From Variovorax sp. CF079 (GTDB lineage Bacteria; Pseudomonadota; Gammaproteobacteria; Burkholderiales; Burkholderiaceae_C): a stretch of 64,000 bases of DNA. Shown in pieces: positions 16,027 through 23,572 of this stretch. The position numbers and the translations under genes are program-made. A model generated the notes under the pieces. The model did not search any database, was not told the DNA's origin, and saw only the letters and a program-made list of their open reading frames with translations. The stretch's first letter is position 1. Every line of letters starts with the position of its first letter. The stretch lies in NCBI RefSeq assembly GCF_900101545.1, contig NZ_FMZU01000013.1, forward strand, positions 124,001-188,000. Reading direction: 5' to 3'.

Positions 16027-16851
16027 ATGCCCCGATTCGCCGCCAACCTCTCGATGCTCTATCCGGAGCTCGATTTCCTCGACCGCTTCGAGGCCGCCGC
16101 CAAGGACGGCTTCGAAGCCGTCGAATACCTCTTTCCCTACCCCTACGAGCGCCGCGAACTCGCGGCCCGCCTCTCGGCCCACGGCCTGCAGCAGGTGCTG
16201 TTCAACGGCCCGCCCGGCGACTGGGACCGCGGCGAGCGCGGGCTGGCCTGCCTGCCGGGCCGCGAGGCCGAGTTCCGCGAAGGCCTCCTGAAGGCGCTGG
16301 ACTATGCCGACGCGCTCGATTGCCCGCGCGTGCACGTGATGGCCGGCCTGGTGCCCGAGGGCGTGGAGCGCGAGGCCGTGCAGCCGGTCTACATCGAGAA
16401 CCTGCGCTGGGCCGCCACCGAGGCGGCCAAGGCCGGGCGCGATCTCTTGATCGAGCCGATCAACACGCGCGACATCCCGCGCTTCTTCCTGAACCGGCAG
16501 GACCATGCGCACGAGATCGTCGAGATGGTCGCCGCGCCCAACCTTCAGGTGCAGATGGACCTCTACCACTGCCAGATCGTCGAAGGCGACGTGGCCATGA
16601 AGATCCGCAAGTACCTGCCGACCGGCCGCGTCGGCCATTTCCAGATTGCGGGCGTGCCCGAGCGGCACGAGCCGGACATCGGCGAGCTCAACCATCCCTA
16701 TCTCTTCGACGTGATCGACGAGGTGTCGGCCCAGTGCGGCTGGCAAGGCTGGGTCGGCTGCGAATACCGGCCGCGCCGCGGCGCCGTGGCGAGCGGCACA
16801 TCGGACGGCCTCGGCTGGCTGCGGGCGCTGCCGCGCACACAGGCCGCATGA
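16027..16851 (+). CDS. otnI: 2-oxo-tetronate isomerase (hydroxypyruvate isomerase family)
   Basis: A 274-residue TIM-barrel isomerase. Recognisable segments are NLSMLYPELDFLDRFEAAA at the start, LIEPINTRDIPRFFLN, QMDLYHCQIVEGD and a C-terminal GCEYRP, which supply the glutamates and histidines of this metal-dependent family. OtnI converts 2-oxo-tetronate, the product of LtnD, to 3-oxo-tetronate, the substrate of OtnK. A hydroxypyruvate isomerase role is the alternative, but the surrounding genes favour the tetronate pathway. The stop overlaps the start of the amidohydrolase gene (ATGA). Confidence 0.88.
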   Translation: MPRFAANLSMLYPELDFLDRFEAAAKDGFEAVEYLFPYPYERRELAARLSAHGLQQVLFNGPPGDWDRGERGLACLPGREAEFREGLLKALDYADALDCPRVHVMAGLVPEGVEREAVQPVYIENLRWAATEAAKAGRDLLIEPINTRDIPRFFLNRQDHAHEIVEMVAAPNLQVQMDLYHCQIVEGDVAMKIRKYLPTGRVGHFQIAGVPERHEPDIGELNHPYLFDVIDEVSAQCGWQGWVGCEYRPRRGAVASGTSDGLGWLRALPRTQAA

Positions 16852-18038
16852 GGCTCGAAGCCGTGCGCATCCCGCCGCGCCTGCGGGGCTTTGCGGCGCG
16901 CGATGCAGAGGTCTTCGATGTCACGCTGGTCGGCGCGCAGGTTGCGACCATCGAAGCGAGCGAACTGCCGGCGCGCGGCACCCTGCTCAGCGCCATGGTC
17001 GATGCGCATGCGCACATCGACAAGAACTACACCGTGCGCGAGGTGGGCGCGGCCGAGGGCAATCTGTTCGCGGCCATCGGGCGCATGGCCGCGCACCGCG
17101 CGCACTGGACCGGCGACGCGTTGCGCGCGCGCATGGAACGCGCACTGCACGAAGCCTGGCGTGCCGGCACGCGCGCCCTGCGCACGCACCTGGACTGGAA
17201 CAGCGCCGAGGCGCCGGCCTCGCTCGCGGTCTTCGAGGAGCTGCGCTCGCAGTGGCACGGCCGCATCGAGCTGCAGTTCGTCGCGCTCGTGCCGCTCGAT
17301 CTGTTCGCCGATCGCGAAGCCGGCGAGCGCATCGCCCGCGCAGTGCAGCGCGCGGGCGGCGCGCTCGGCGCCTTCGTTTATCGCAACGAGGGCATCGTGT
17401 CCAAGCTGGGGCGCGTGCTCGACCTCGCGCAGGACCACCAGCTCGCGCTCGATTTCCATGTCGACGAAGGGCTGGACGCGGAGGCGACCGGCCTGCGCAC
17501 CATCGCACAGCTCGTGATCGCGCGCGGGCTGCATGGCCGCGTGCTCTGCGGCCATGCTTGCTCGCTGTCGGTACAGGAAGACGCGGCCGCCAGGGACACG
17601 CTCGGCCTGTGCGCGAAGGCCGGCCTGCACCTCGTGGCGCTGCCCACCACCAACCTCTACCTGCAGGGCGCCTGGGACCGCACGCCGGTGCCGCGCGGCA
17701 TCACGCGCATCCGCGAAGCCGCCGCGCTGGGCCTGCGCGCGAGCCTGGCCACCGACAACGTGCAGGACGCCTTCTATCCCTACGGCGGCTACGACCTGCT
17801 GGAAACCTTCGGCCTCGGCGTGCAGATGGCGCACCTGGCGCCGGCATCCGACTGGCTCGACGCGATCACCGTCAGCCCGGCGACGGCGCTGGGCCTGGGC
17901 TGGGACGGCCGCATCGCGTCCGGCTGCCCCGCGGACCTGGTGCTGCTGGCCGCGACCGACGAATACGAACTTCTGGACCCGCGCGGACGGCGGCGCACCG
18001 TCATCCGCGCGGGTCGGACCCTGGAGAACGGCGAATGA
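16848..18038 (+). CDS. Amidohydrolase, cytosine-deaminase-like
   Basis: A 396-residue metal-dependent hydrolase of the amidohydrolase superfamily. Metal-site motifs are in the usual order: DAHAHIDKNY (residues ~50-59), DFHVDEGLD, CGHACSLS and the aspartate segment LATDNVQDAFYPYGGYD, which closely follows the CodA pattern. Characterised relatives deaminate cytosine, isoguanine or related ring amides. The ATG at 16848 overlaps otnI, and the next gene overlaps this one, so it is firmly within the threonate operon although the known pathway has no deamination step. The substrate is unknown. It may process an N-containing precursor before the C4-acid steps, or detoxify a by-product. Confidence 0.82.
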   Translation: MRLEAVRIPPRLRGFAARDAEVFDVTLVGAQVATIEASELPARGTLLSAMVDAHAHIDKNYTVREVGAAEGNLFAAIGRMAAHRAHWTGDALRARMERALHEAWRAGTRALRTHLDWNSAEAPASLAVFEELRSQWHGRIELQFVALVPLDLFADREAGERIARAVQRAGGALGAFVYRNEGIVSKLGRVLDLAQDHQLALDFHVDEGLDAEATGLRTIAQLVIARGLHGRVLCGHACSLSVQEDAAARDTLGLCAKAGLHLVALPTTNLYLQGAWDRTPVPRGITRIREAAALGLRASLATDNVQDAFYPYGGYDLLETFGLGVQMAHLAPASDWLDAITVSPATALGLGWDGRIASGCPADLVLLAATDEYELLDPRGRRRTVIRAGRTLENGE

Positions 18039-18493
18039 GCATGGGCAAACCGATGGCCAACTACGCGGCCGCCAAGCGCGTGGGTGATTTCGTCTTCATG
18101 AGCGGTGTGGTCGCGGTCGATCCGTCGACGCGCCGCGCGGTGGCCGGCTACGACGACATCCCCGAAGAAGCGCGCCAGGGCTTGCGCACGCTCGGCTACG
18201 CCACCGGCCAGATGTCGGTCGACGTGTTCGAGGCGGCCATCGTGGCGCAGAGCTGGTTCGTGCTGGAGCGCATCCGCCAGATCGCGGCCGAGCACGGCGG
18301 CACGATGGACGACGTGGTCAAGCTGGTGCAGTACTTCCGCCAGCTGCCGCACTACGCCTTCTACAACCGCGTGCGCGGCCTGTTCTATCCCGGCGAGCCG
18401 CCGGTCAGCACGGTGGTGGAGGTGTCGCGCTTCCTGCCGGGGGACGAGGTGCTGGTCGAGGTGGAAGCGACGATGTATTTGCCGCAGCACTGA
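18035..18493 (+). CDS. RidA (YjgF/YER057c/UK114) family protein lacking the canonical arginine
   Basis: A 152-residue single-domain RidA-family protein with the typical start (AKRVGDFVFMSGVVAVDP) and C-terminal VEVEATMYLPQ strand. In imine-deaminating RidA proteins an arginine precedes the VEV strand (PARS-type motif). Here the segment reads PPVSTVVEV and has no arginine, so standard 2-iminoacid hydrolysis is doubtful. A 20-residue insertion after the first strand is also longer than in RidA. The ATG at 18035 overlaps the amidohydrolase stop; an ATG two codons on is an alternative. RidA relatives often sit beside deaminases that release reactive imines or enamines, which fits the neighbour. 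It is the last gene of the operon and is followed by a hairpin. Confidence 0.85.
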   Translation: MSMGKPMANYAAAKRVGDFVFMSGVVAVDPSTRRAVAGYDDIPEEARQGLRTLGYATGQMSVDVFEAAIVAQSWFVLERIRQIAAEHGGTMDDVVKLVQYFRQLPHYAFYNRVRGLFYPGEPPVSTVVEVSRFLPGDEVLVEVEATMYLPQH

Positions 18494-18505
18494 GGGCGCG
18501 CCTCT

Positions 18506-18538
18506 GACCGGCGCAGCGCCGGTCTTCGAAGATTTTTT
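18506..18538 (+). terminator. Probable terminator of the threonate operon
   Basis: GACCGGCGC and GCGCCGGTC flank a single A at 18506-18524, giving a 7-8-bp GC-rich hairpin 12 bases after the last stop codon. Six T residues follow at 18533-18538, after an 8-base gap. The gap makes it an imperfect intrinsic terminator. Confidence 0.55.
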
Positions 18539-18704
18539 GTGATCTTCCGCACAACCGGAACGGATTTCCCTGCGTATCTCCTGCAAAAGAAGCGGCGTCG
18601 GTCGTTACGTAGAGAGCCTGGCACGGTGGATGCAAGGCCATCGGCGAGCGGGCTTCACGCCATTTTTTTGACATTCCATGTCTTGCCGATTGCAGGAGAC
18701 GATC

Positions 18705-18923
18705 ATGTTGCAAAGTTCTTCGATGCAGACTTCAGCCGCGTTCGAGATCCGGTTCCAGTCCCTGTTTCAACAAGGCCGCGCGCTGGCCTTCCCCTGCGAC
18801 CGCACGGGCCTGGTCGACCTCGACGCCATGAGTGAAACTGCCAGAAACAACTACTTGTTCGCTCGAGGCATGATCGGCCGCGAGTACGCGATGCCCTTCG
18901 TCCAGGCCTGCGAACGTCATTGA
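18705..18923 (+). CDS. Small hypothetical protein (72 aa), Burkholderiales type
   Basis: The ATG at 18705 is preceded by AGGAG at 18693-18697. The protein has a polar start, then QGRALAFPCDRTGLVDLDAM and ARNNYLFARGMIGREY, a pattern I associate with a small uncharacterised protein of Burkholderiales. There is no signal peptide or membrane segment. The preceding 200 bases have lower G+C and include TTGACA at 18668-18673 but no convincing -10 element. The HAD phosphatase gene begins 44 bases later. Role unknown; the RGMIGREY segment and mixed charge suggest a soluble, perhaps stress- or metabolism-linked factor. Confidence 0.6.
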   Translation: MLQSSSMQTSAAFEIRFQSLFQQGRALAFPCDRTGLVDLDAMSETARNNYLFARGMIGREYAMPFVQACERH

Positions 18924-18967
18924 TCCGGCGTTGACATCGTGTTGCCGATCATTGGCTGCGCATCGCG

Positions 18968-19579
18968 ATGTCCATTTCTCTTGTCCTGTTCGACCTCGAT
19001 GGCGTGCTTTGCGACTACGACCGTTCGGCGCGGGTCGCCCACCTGGCCGCGCTGACCGGGCAGAGCGTCGACGCCGTGCGGCGTGCGATCTGGGATTCCG
19101 GGCTGGAAGCGCGGGCCGATGCGGGCCTCATGAGCGGCAAGGACTATCTCAGCGAACTGGGCCTGCTGCTGGGCCATCGCATCACGCTCGACGATTGGCT
19201 GGCCGCGCGGCGTGCCGCGACGACGCCGAAGGCCGAAGTGCTCCGGCTCGCGAAGGCCGTGGCCTCGAGCCGGCGCGTCGCGGTCCTCACCAACAACAGC
19301 CGCCTGCTCACCGAGCACATGGATCGCGTGTGTCCCGAGGTCGGCGAGCTCTTCGATGAGGGCACGATCCTTTCCACGGCGTCGTATGGCGCCACCAAGC
19401 CTGCCCCCCAAGCCTACTTGCGCTGCCTGGAGGAATTGGATGCAATGCCTGCCGGAACGCTCTTCATCGACGACGTCGATTCGAATGTCGCTGGCGCGAT
19501 CCAGGCCGGCCTCCATGCCTACATGTTCATCGGCGCCGAGGCCATGGCGCAGGAGCTGGCATCGCGCGGGTTGATCTAG
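18968..19579 (+). CDS. HAD-superfamily hydrolase, subfamily IA
   Basis: A 203-residue phosphatase-like protein with the four HAD motifs: FDLDGVLCD (residues 8-16, nucleophile and acid aspartates), VLTNNS, a lysine in GATKPAPQAY, and FIDDVDSN. A helical cap lies between the first two motifs. Such enzymes hydrolyse small phosphate esters; the substrate is not deducible. No strong ribosome-binding site precedes the ATG. The downstream secreted phosphodiesterase has its own signals, so a shared transcript is not assured. Confidence 0.85.
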   Translation: MSISLVLFDLDGVLCDYDRSARVAHLAALTGQSVDAVRRAIWDSGLEARADAGLMSGKDYLSELGLLLGHRITLDDWLAARRAATTPKAEVLRLAKAVASSRRVAVLTNNSRLLTEHMDRVCPEVGELFDEGTILSTASYGATKPAPQAYLRCLEELDAMPAGTLFIDDVDSNVAGAIQAGLHAYMFIGAEAMAQELASRGLI

Positions 19580-19641
19580 TTCACTCGGTTGTCACGAAGG
19601 GCGCATACCGTCCGTTCGCCACATCAACGAGGAGAACTTTC

Positions 19642-20898
19642 GTGAACCCTTCGAAGAAATTCTGTGTCGCCCTGCTTGGCACGGGCATGCTGTTCGCAGC
19701 CGCCGCGCCTGCCGCAGCGCACGAAGAAAAAGCACGCCGGCGTGCCGACAACGCGCCGCTGGTGATCGGACACCGGGGCGGCGCCAACGGCTATCTGCCC
19801 GAGCACACGCTGGAAGCCTATGCCCTCGGCATCGCCCTGGGCGCCGACTACATCGAGCCCGATCTGGTCGCCACCAAGGATGGCCAGCTGATCGCGCGCC
19901 ACGAGCCCAATCTGATAGACACCACCAACGTCAAGGACCTGCCGCAGTTCGCCGGCCGCCGCAAGACCGTCATGGTCGACGGCATCGCCACCGACGGCTT
20001 TTTCGCCAGCGACCTCACCCTGGCCGAGATCAAGCAGCTGCGCGCCGTCCAGTCCTTTCCCGAGCGCGACCAGGGCTTCAACGGCAAGTTCCAGATTCCG
20101 ACGCTGGCCGAGGTGATCGAACTGGCCAAGCGCAAGTCGCGCGAGGAGGGGCGCCGCATCGGGATCTATCCGGAAACCAAGCACCCGACCTACCACCAGG
20201 GCATCGGCCTGCCGCTGGAAGACCGGTTGCTGGGCGTGCTGAGCGCTGCCGGCTGGAACCACCGCAACGCTCCGGTCTTCATCCAGTCCTTCGAGACCGC
20301 CAACCTGCGCTACCTGCGCAGCAAGACCAGCGTGCGGCTGATCCAGCTGGTCGATGCCAACGACGTCAAGCCCGACGGCTCGCTCGACTTGAGCAAGCCC
20401 TACGACAAGCCCTACGACAAGCCCTACGACTGGGTTGTCTCGAACCGCGCTGGCCTGTTCAGTGATCTGGTGACGCCGCGCGGCCTGCAGGAGGTGAAGG
20501 GCTACGCCGACGGCATCGGCCCGTGGAAGCCTTATCTGATATCGAGCGCCTGCAAGACGGTGCAGAACGGCGCCTGCGCCGACGTGACGGGCGACGGCGC
20601 GGTCGACGAGCGCGACCGCGTGCTGCTGCCGCCCACCGACGTGATCGCCAATGCGCACCGGCTGGGCCTGCTGGTCCATCCGTACACCTTCCGCAGCGAA
20701 CAGAAGCGGCTGACCGGCAGCTTCGGCGGCAACCCGGTCAGTGAATACCTCGCGTTCTACGAGGCCGGCGTCGACGGCTTGTTCAGCGACTTCGCCGACA
20801 CCGCGGTCGCTGCGCGCGCGATGTTCCTGCTCAAGCACGATCCCGACTACGCCGGCTGTCTGGTCAATGCACGCCGGTGCGAGAGAAACAATGACTGA
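19642..20898 (+). CDS. glpQ: Periplasmic glycerophosphodiester phosphodiesterase
   Basis: A 418-residue GlpQ-type enzyme that releases glycerol 3-phosphate from deacylated phospholipids. The start is GTG, preceded by GAGGAGAA. A signal peptide (KKFCVALLGTGMLFAAAAP, cleavage near AAA-HE) indicates export. Catalytic motifs are GHRGGANGYLPEHT and IEPDLVATKDGQLIARHE. Two oddities: three perfect copies of KPYD at residues 252-263, and a 12-residue DVTGDGAVDERD loop at residues 314-325 that resembles a dockerin or EF-hand calcium site absent from E. coli GlpQ. The enzyme is about 60 residues longer than the E. coli one. The gene overlaps the following small frame by 8 bases. Confidence 0.9.
   Translation: MNPSKKFCVALLGTGMLFAAAAPAAAHEEKARRRADNAPLVIGHRGGANGYLPEHTLEAYALGIALGADYIEPDLVATKDGQLIARHEPNLIDTTNVKDLPQFAGRRKTVMVDGIATDGFFASDLTLAEIKQLRAVQSFPERDQGFNGKFQIPTLAEVIELAKRKSREEGRRIGIYPETKHPTYHQGIGLPLEDRLLGVLSAAGWNHRNAPVFIQSFETANLRYLRSKTSVRLIQLVDANDVKPDGSLDLSKPYDKPYDKPYDWVVSNRAGLFSDLVTPRGLQEVKGYADGIGPWKPYLISSACKTVQNGACADVTGDGAVDERDRVLLPPTDVIANAHRLGLLVHPYTFRSEQKRLTGSFGGNPVSEYLAFYEAGVDGLFSDFADTAVAARAMFLLKHDPDYAGCLVNARRCERNND
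20395..20430 (+). repeat. Three perfect 12-bp tandem repeats within glpQ
   Basis: AAGCCCTACGAC occurs three times in tandem (20395-20406, 20407-20418, 20419-20430) and encodes KPYD-KPYD-KPYD. The unit is a multiple of three, so copy changes would keep the frame. Confidence 0.9.
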
Positions 20899-21208
20899 GC
20901 GGGTGCTCGCGCGGATCCTGGGCGCGGTCCTGGCTGCCGTGGCGCTCGCGCAGCCGGCCCATGCCGAGGGCGGGTTGCCCGGCTCGCCGGCTGCGGTCGG
21001 GCAAGGCCCGGGCGCCGCGACGACCGCGGCGCCCGCCCAGCCGGAGAGTCTGGGCGGCGCGATCTTCAACCCGTTTGCTGCGCCGGCATGGGCGTCTGCG
21101 CGGCGCCCGGTCGCGGTCGAACGCGACTCCGGGTCTCGCAGGCCCGACTACGTCCTTCGCTCCGGCGCGGCAGCGCCGACCACCGCGAACTCTCCCGGCA
21201 CCCGGTAG
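20891..21208 (+). CDS. Putative small exported protein (105 aa)
   Basis: The ATG at 20891 overlaps the glpQ stop by 8 bases, so it could be translated by coupling. Residues 1-26 look like a signal peptide (MTERVLAR, hydrophobic ILGAVLAAVALA, cleavage after AHA). The mature part is Ala/Pro/Gly-rich with no recognisable fold. The last 61 bases overlap the 3' end of the converging methyltransferase gene, which lowers confidence. It may be a small periplasmic companion of GlpQ or only an open frame in GC-rich DNA. Confidence 0.4.
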   Translation: MTERVLARILGAVLAAVALAQPAHAEGGLPGSPAAVGQGPGAATTAAPAQPESLGGAIFNPFAAPAWASARRPVAVERDSGSRRPDYVLRSGAAAPTTANSPGTR

Positions 21209-21978
21209 CCCGCACCCTTCCGCCACGCATCGATCGCTTCGAGGTAGCGCGCGCGGACCCGCGTGCGAACCTCTTCGCCGAAGCGCGACCAGGCCAGCGC
21301 CACGGGTCCGCCGGCAAAGGCCGCGTTGCAGGCCTCGTCGCCGTCGGCATAGCACAGCGTCGTCGCGATGCGGCGCTGTTCGACGGCCTCGAAGCCGGCC
21401 TCGGCGCACAGGCGTGCCAGCGTGTCCTGCTGCCCGAGCCGGAAGAACAGCGGGCAGACCTCGCTGGCGACCTCGGCGTCGACGATCGGGAACACGGCCG
21501 ACCAGCCGCAGCGCGATCGTTCTCCCCACACGGCAAGCGCCATGCGGCCGCCCGGCCGCAGGACCCGCCGCATTTCCCGCAAGGCGCGTTCGGGATCGGG
21601 CAGGTACATCAGGCCGAGTGCGCACAGCGCGAGGTCGAAGCTCGCGTCCGGCAGTGCCAGGCTTTCGGCATCCATGCGCGCAAAGCCCACGTTCGACAGC
21701 GCCTTCTTCGAGGACTGAAGCCGGGCGGCGTCGACCATCTGCCCGGACAGGTCGATGCCGAACACCCGGCCATCCGGACCGACCGCACGCGCCGCCTCGA
21801 AGGCGACCAGCCCGGTGCCGCAGGCCACATCGAGCACGCGCTCGCCCGCTGCCGGCGCCGCCATGGCCAACAGCCCGGCGCGGGCGTCGGCGAGCTGCGC
21901 CTGCCACAGCGCTTCGTACTCGCCTGCCGCCAGGTCCCAGCCGTAACGCTGGACGCGCCGCTGCAGCCTGGCATCCAT
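21148..21978 (-). CDS. Class I SAM-dependent methyltransferase (downstream member of a pair)
   Basis: A 276-residue methyltransferase with motif I VLDVACGTGLVAFEA, acidic motif VFGIDLSGQMVDAA and a DLALCALGLMYLPDPERALRE segment like UbiE/COQ5-type enzymes. The methyl acceptor is unknown. The gene starts 3 bases after the stop of another methyltransferase, so the two form an operon. The proteins are not close copies and may act on related substrates or as a heteromer; that is inference. The C-terminus overlaps the small frame on the other strand. Confidence 0.88.
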   Translation of the reverse strand: MDARLQRRVQRYGWDLAAGEYEALWQAQLADARAGLLAMAAPAAGERVLDVACGTGLVAFEAARAVGPDGRVFGIDLSGQMVDAARLQSSKKALSNVGFARMDAESLALPDASFDLALCALGLMYLPDPERALREMRRVLRPGGRMALAVWGERSRCGWSAVFPIVDAEVASEVCPLFFRLGQQDTLARLCAEAGFEAVEQRRIATTLCYADGDEACNAAFAGGPVALAWSRFGEEVRTRVRARYLEAIDAWRKGAGYRVPGEFAVVGAAAPERRT

Positions 21979-21981
21979 GGC

Positions 21982-22794
21982 TCAGCGCCGCGTGACCACG
22001 ATTTCGAGGTAGTCGCTGGGCACGACCAGCGATGCCGGGCCGGCCCGGTTGCTGCGGTTCAGCAGCTCCGTCAGATCGCGTTCCAGCGCGGCGGCGCCGT
22101 CGGCGGGCAGGGCCGCGAAGGCCTTGTGGACCGGCCCGTACCAGGTACGGAACACCTCGATGAAATGCGCGGCCGAACGGTAGCGGAAGTTGAACTGCCG
22201 CTGCGTGATCGCGATCGACGCGGCGCGTTCGCCGAAAAGTTCTTTCAGGTGCGCCTCGGTGCCCCACAGCGAAGGCGGCTGCACGCCCGCCGGCGGCGGC
22301 AGATGGCGCCCCAGCACCTTGAACAACTGGCCGATGAAGCCCTCGGGCGTCCAGTTGGCGAGGCCGATGCGGCCGCCGGGGCGGCACACGCGCGCCAGTT
22401 CGGAGGCCGCCTTCGCGTGGTTGGGCGTGAACATGACGCCGAAGGTCGACAGCACGGCGTCGAAGCTGGCGTCCTTGAAGGGCAGCGCCTCGGCGTCCGC
22501 GGTCTGGAACTCCACGTTCAGGCGTTCTGCGCGCGCGCGCTCGGCGCCGCGGTCGAGCAGCGCGGCCACGTAGTCGGTCGAAGTCACCTGGCAGCCGCGC
22601 CGCGCTGCGGCCAGCGTGGCATTGCCGTTGCCGGCCGCGACGTCGAGCACACGCTCGTCGCAGTGCAGGTCGCAGGCTTCGGCCAGCTGCTCGCCCACCA
22701 GCTGCAGCGTGGTGCCGATCACGGCGTAGTCGCCGCTGGCCCAGGCGGTCATCTGGCGGCTCTTGATGGCGTTGAAATCGACGGGTGCATTCAT
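21982..22794 (-). CDS. Class I SAM-dependent methyltransferase (upstream member of a pair)
   Basis: A 270-residue methyltransferase starting at the ATG at 22792-22794 with CCAAGGAGACC upstream. Motif I is VLDVAAGNGNATLAA, followed by TSTDYVAALLDRG and ALPFKDASFDAVLSTFGVMF. This resembles enzymes often annotated as ubiquinone/arsenite-type or unnamed class I methyltransferases in proteobacteria. Substrate unknown. The open frame continues 87 codons upstream, but the ribosome-binding site supports the shorter start. Its promoter should lie in the 244-base gap shared with the divergent OsmC-type gene. Confidence 0.87.
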   Translation of the reverse strand: MNAPVDFNAIKSRQMTAWASGDYAVIGTTLQLVGEQLAEACDLHCDERVLDVAAGNGNATLAAARRGCQVTSTDYVAALLDRGAERARAERLNVEFQTADAEALPFKDASFDAVLSTFGVMFTPNHAKAASELARVCRPGGRIGLANWTPEGFIGQLFKVLGRHLPPPAGVQPPSLWGTEAHLKELFGERAASIAITQRQFNFRYRSAAHFIEVFRTWYGPVHKAFAALPADGAAALERDLTELLNRSNRAGPASLVVPSDYLEIVVTRR

Positions 22795-23038
22795 GGCGCT
22801 GGTCTCCTTGGGGTGTTGAAGTGGGGGAAGGCCTGAACTGTCGCGCGCCGCCGCGGCGGCGTCCTGCCTGCGCGTCGGCCTGGCCTGCCCCAACGTCCGC
22901 AATGCGGCCGTCGGCATGCCGAGCGTCCGGGCCGGTTGCCCATTCATCCGTCCGAGCGGCATAGTCCATATCTCCTCTAGGCGCCGCGCGCCGACGCGCC
23001 CAGAATGGCTGTATCCAGTTCGATGCGGAGAGCAACCC

Positions 23039-23572
23039 ATGGCAGCAGAAGACATCGCGGCGGCATTGCAGCGGGTGGAGGCGGTGCTGCGGCGGCGCCC
23101 CGAGGCCGGCCTTCACGAAGACTCGCAGGCCGTGGCGCGTTGGACAGGCGCTTTGGGGGTGATCGCCAGCCATGCGAACGGGACCGAGGTGGCGACCGAC
23201 ATGCCGGGCGAATTCGGCGGCGGCGGCGATCGGGTCACGCCGGGCTGGCTGCTGCGCGCCGGATTCGCATCCTGCGTCGCCACCCGCATCGCGATGGGCG
23301 CTGCCACCGAGCGAATCGAACTGGAGCAACTCGAGGTACGGGTCGACAGCCATTCGGATGCGCGCGGCATGCTGGACGTGGCGGAGGCCGACGGCACGCC
23401 GGTGATCGCCGGGCCGCTGGACATGCAACTGTTCGTGCGGATCTCCGCACCCGGCGTGGCGCCGCAGCGCTTGCGAACGCTGGTCGAAGAGAGTCATCGC
23501 TGTTCGCCGATGTCTTCGGCGATCCAGCTCGCGGTGCCGGTGACCCTGCGCATCGAGGTGGGTGACAGCTGA
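23039..23572 (+). CDS. OsmC/Ohr-family protein
   Basis: A 177-residue OsmC-fold protein. The family signature is visible as GGGGDRVTPGWLLRAGFASCVATRI near residues 60-84, with one of the two redox cysteines (Cys80), and a second at HRCSPMS near residue 155, the spacing of Ohr/OsmC peroxidase pairs. Such proteins reduce organic hydroperoxides or act as thiol-dependent hydrolases. The start ATG at 23039 follows GGAGAGCAACCC. The stop overlaps the AraC gene (TGATG), so the regulator and enzyme are co-translated. Confidence 0.82.
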   Translation: MAAEDIAAALQRVEAVLRRRPEAGLHEDSQAVARWTGALGVIASHANGTEVATDMPGEFGGGGDRVTPGWLLRAGFASCVATRIAMGAATERIELEQLEVRVDSHSDARGMLDVAEADGTPVIAGPLDMQLFVRISAPGVAPQRLRTLVEESHRCSPMSSAIQLAVPVTLRIEVGDS

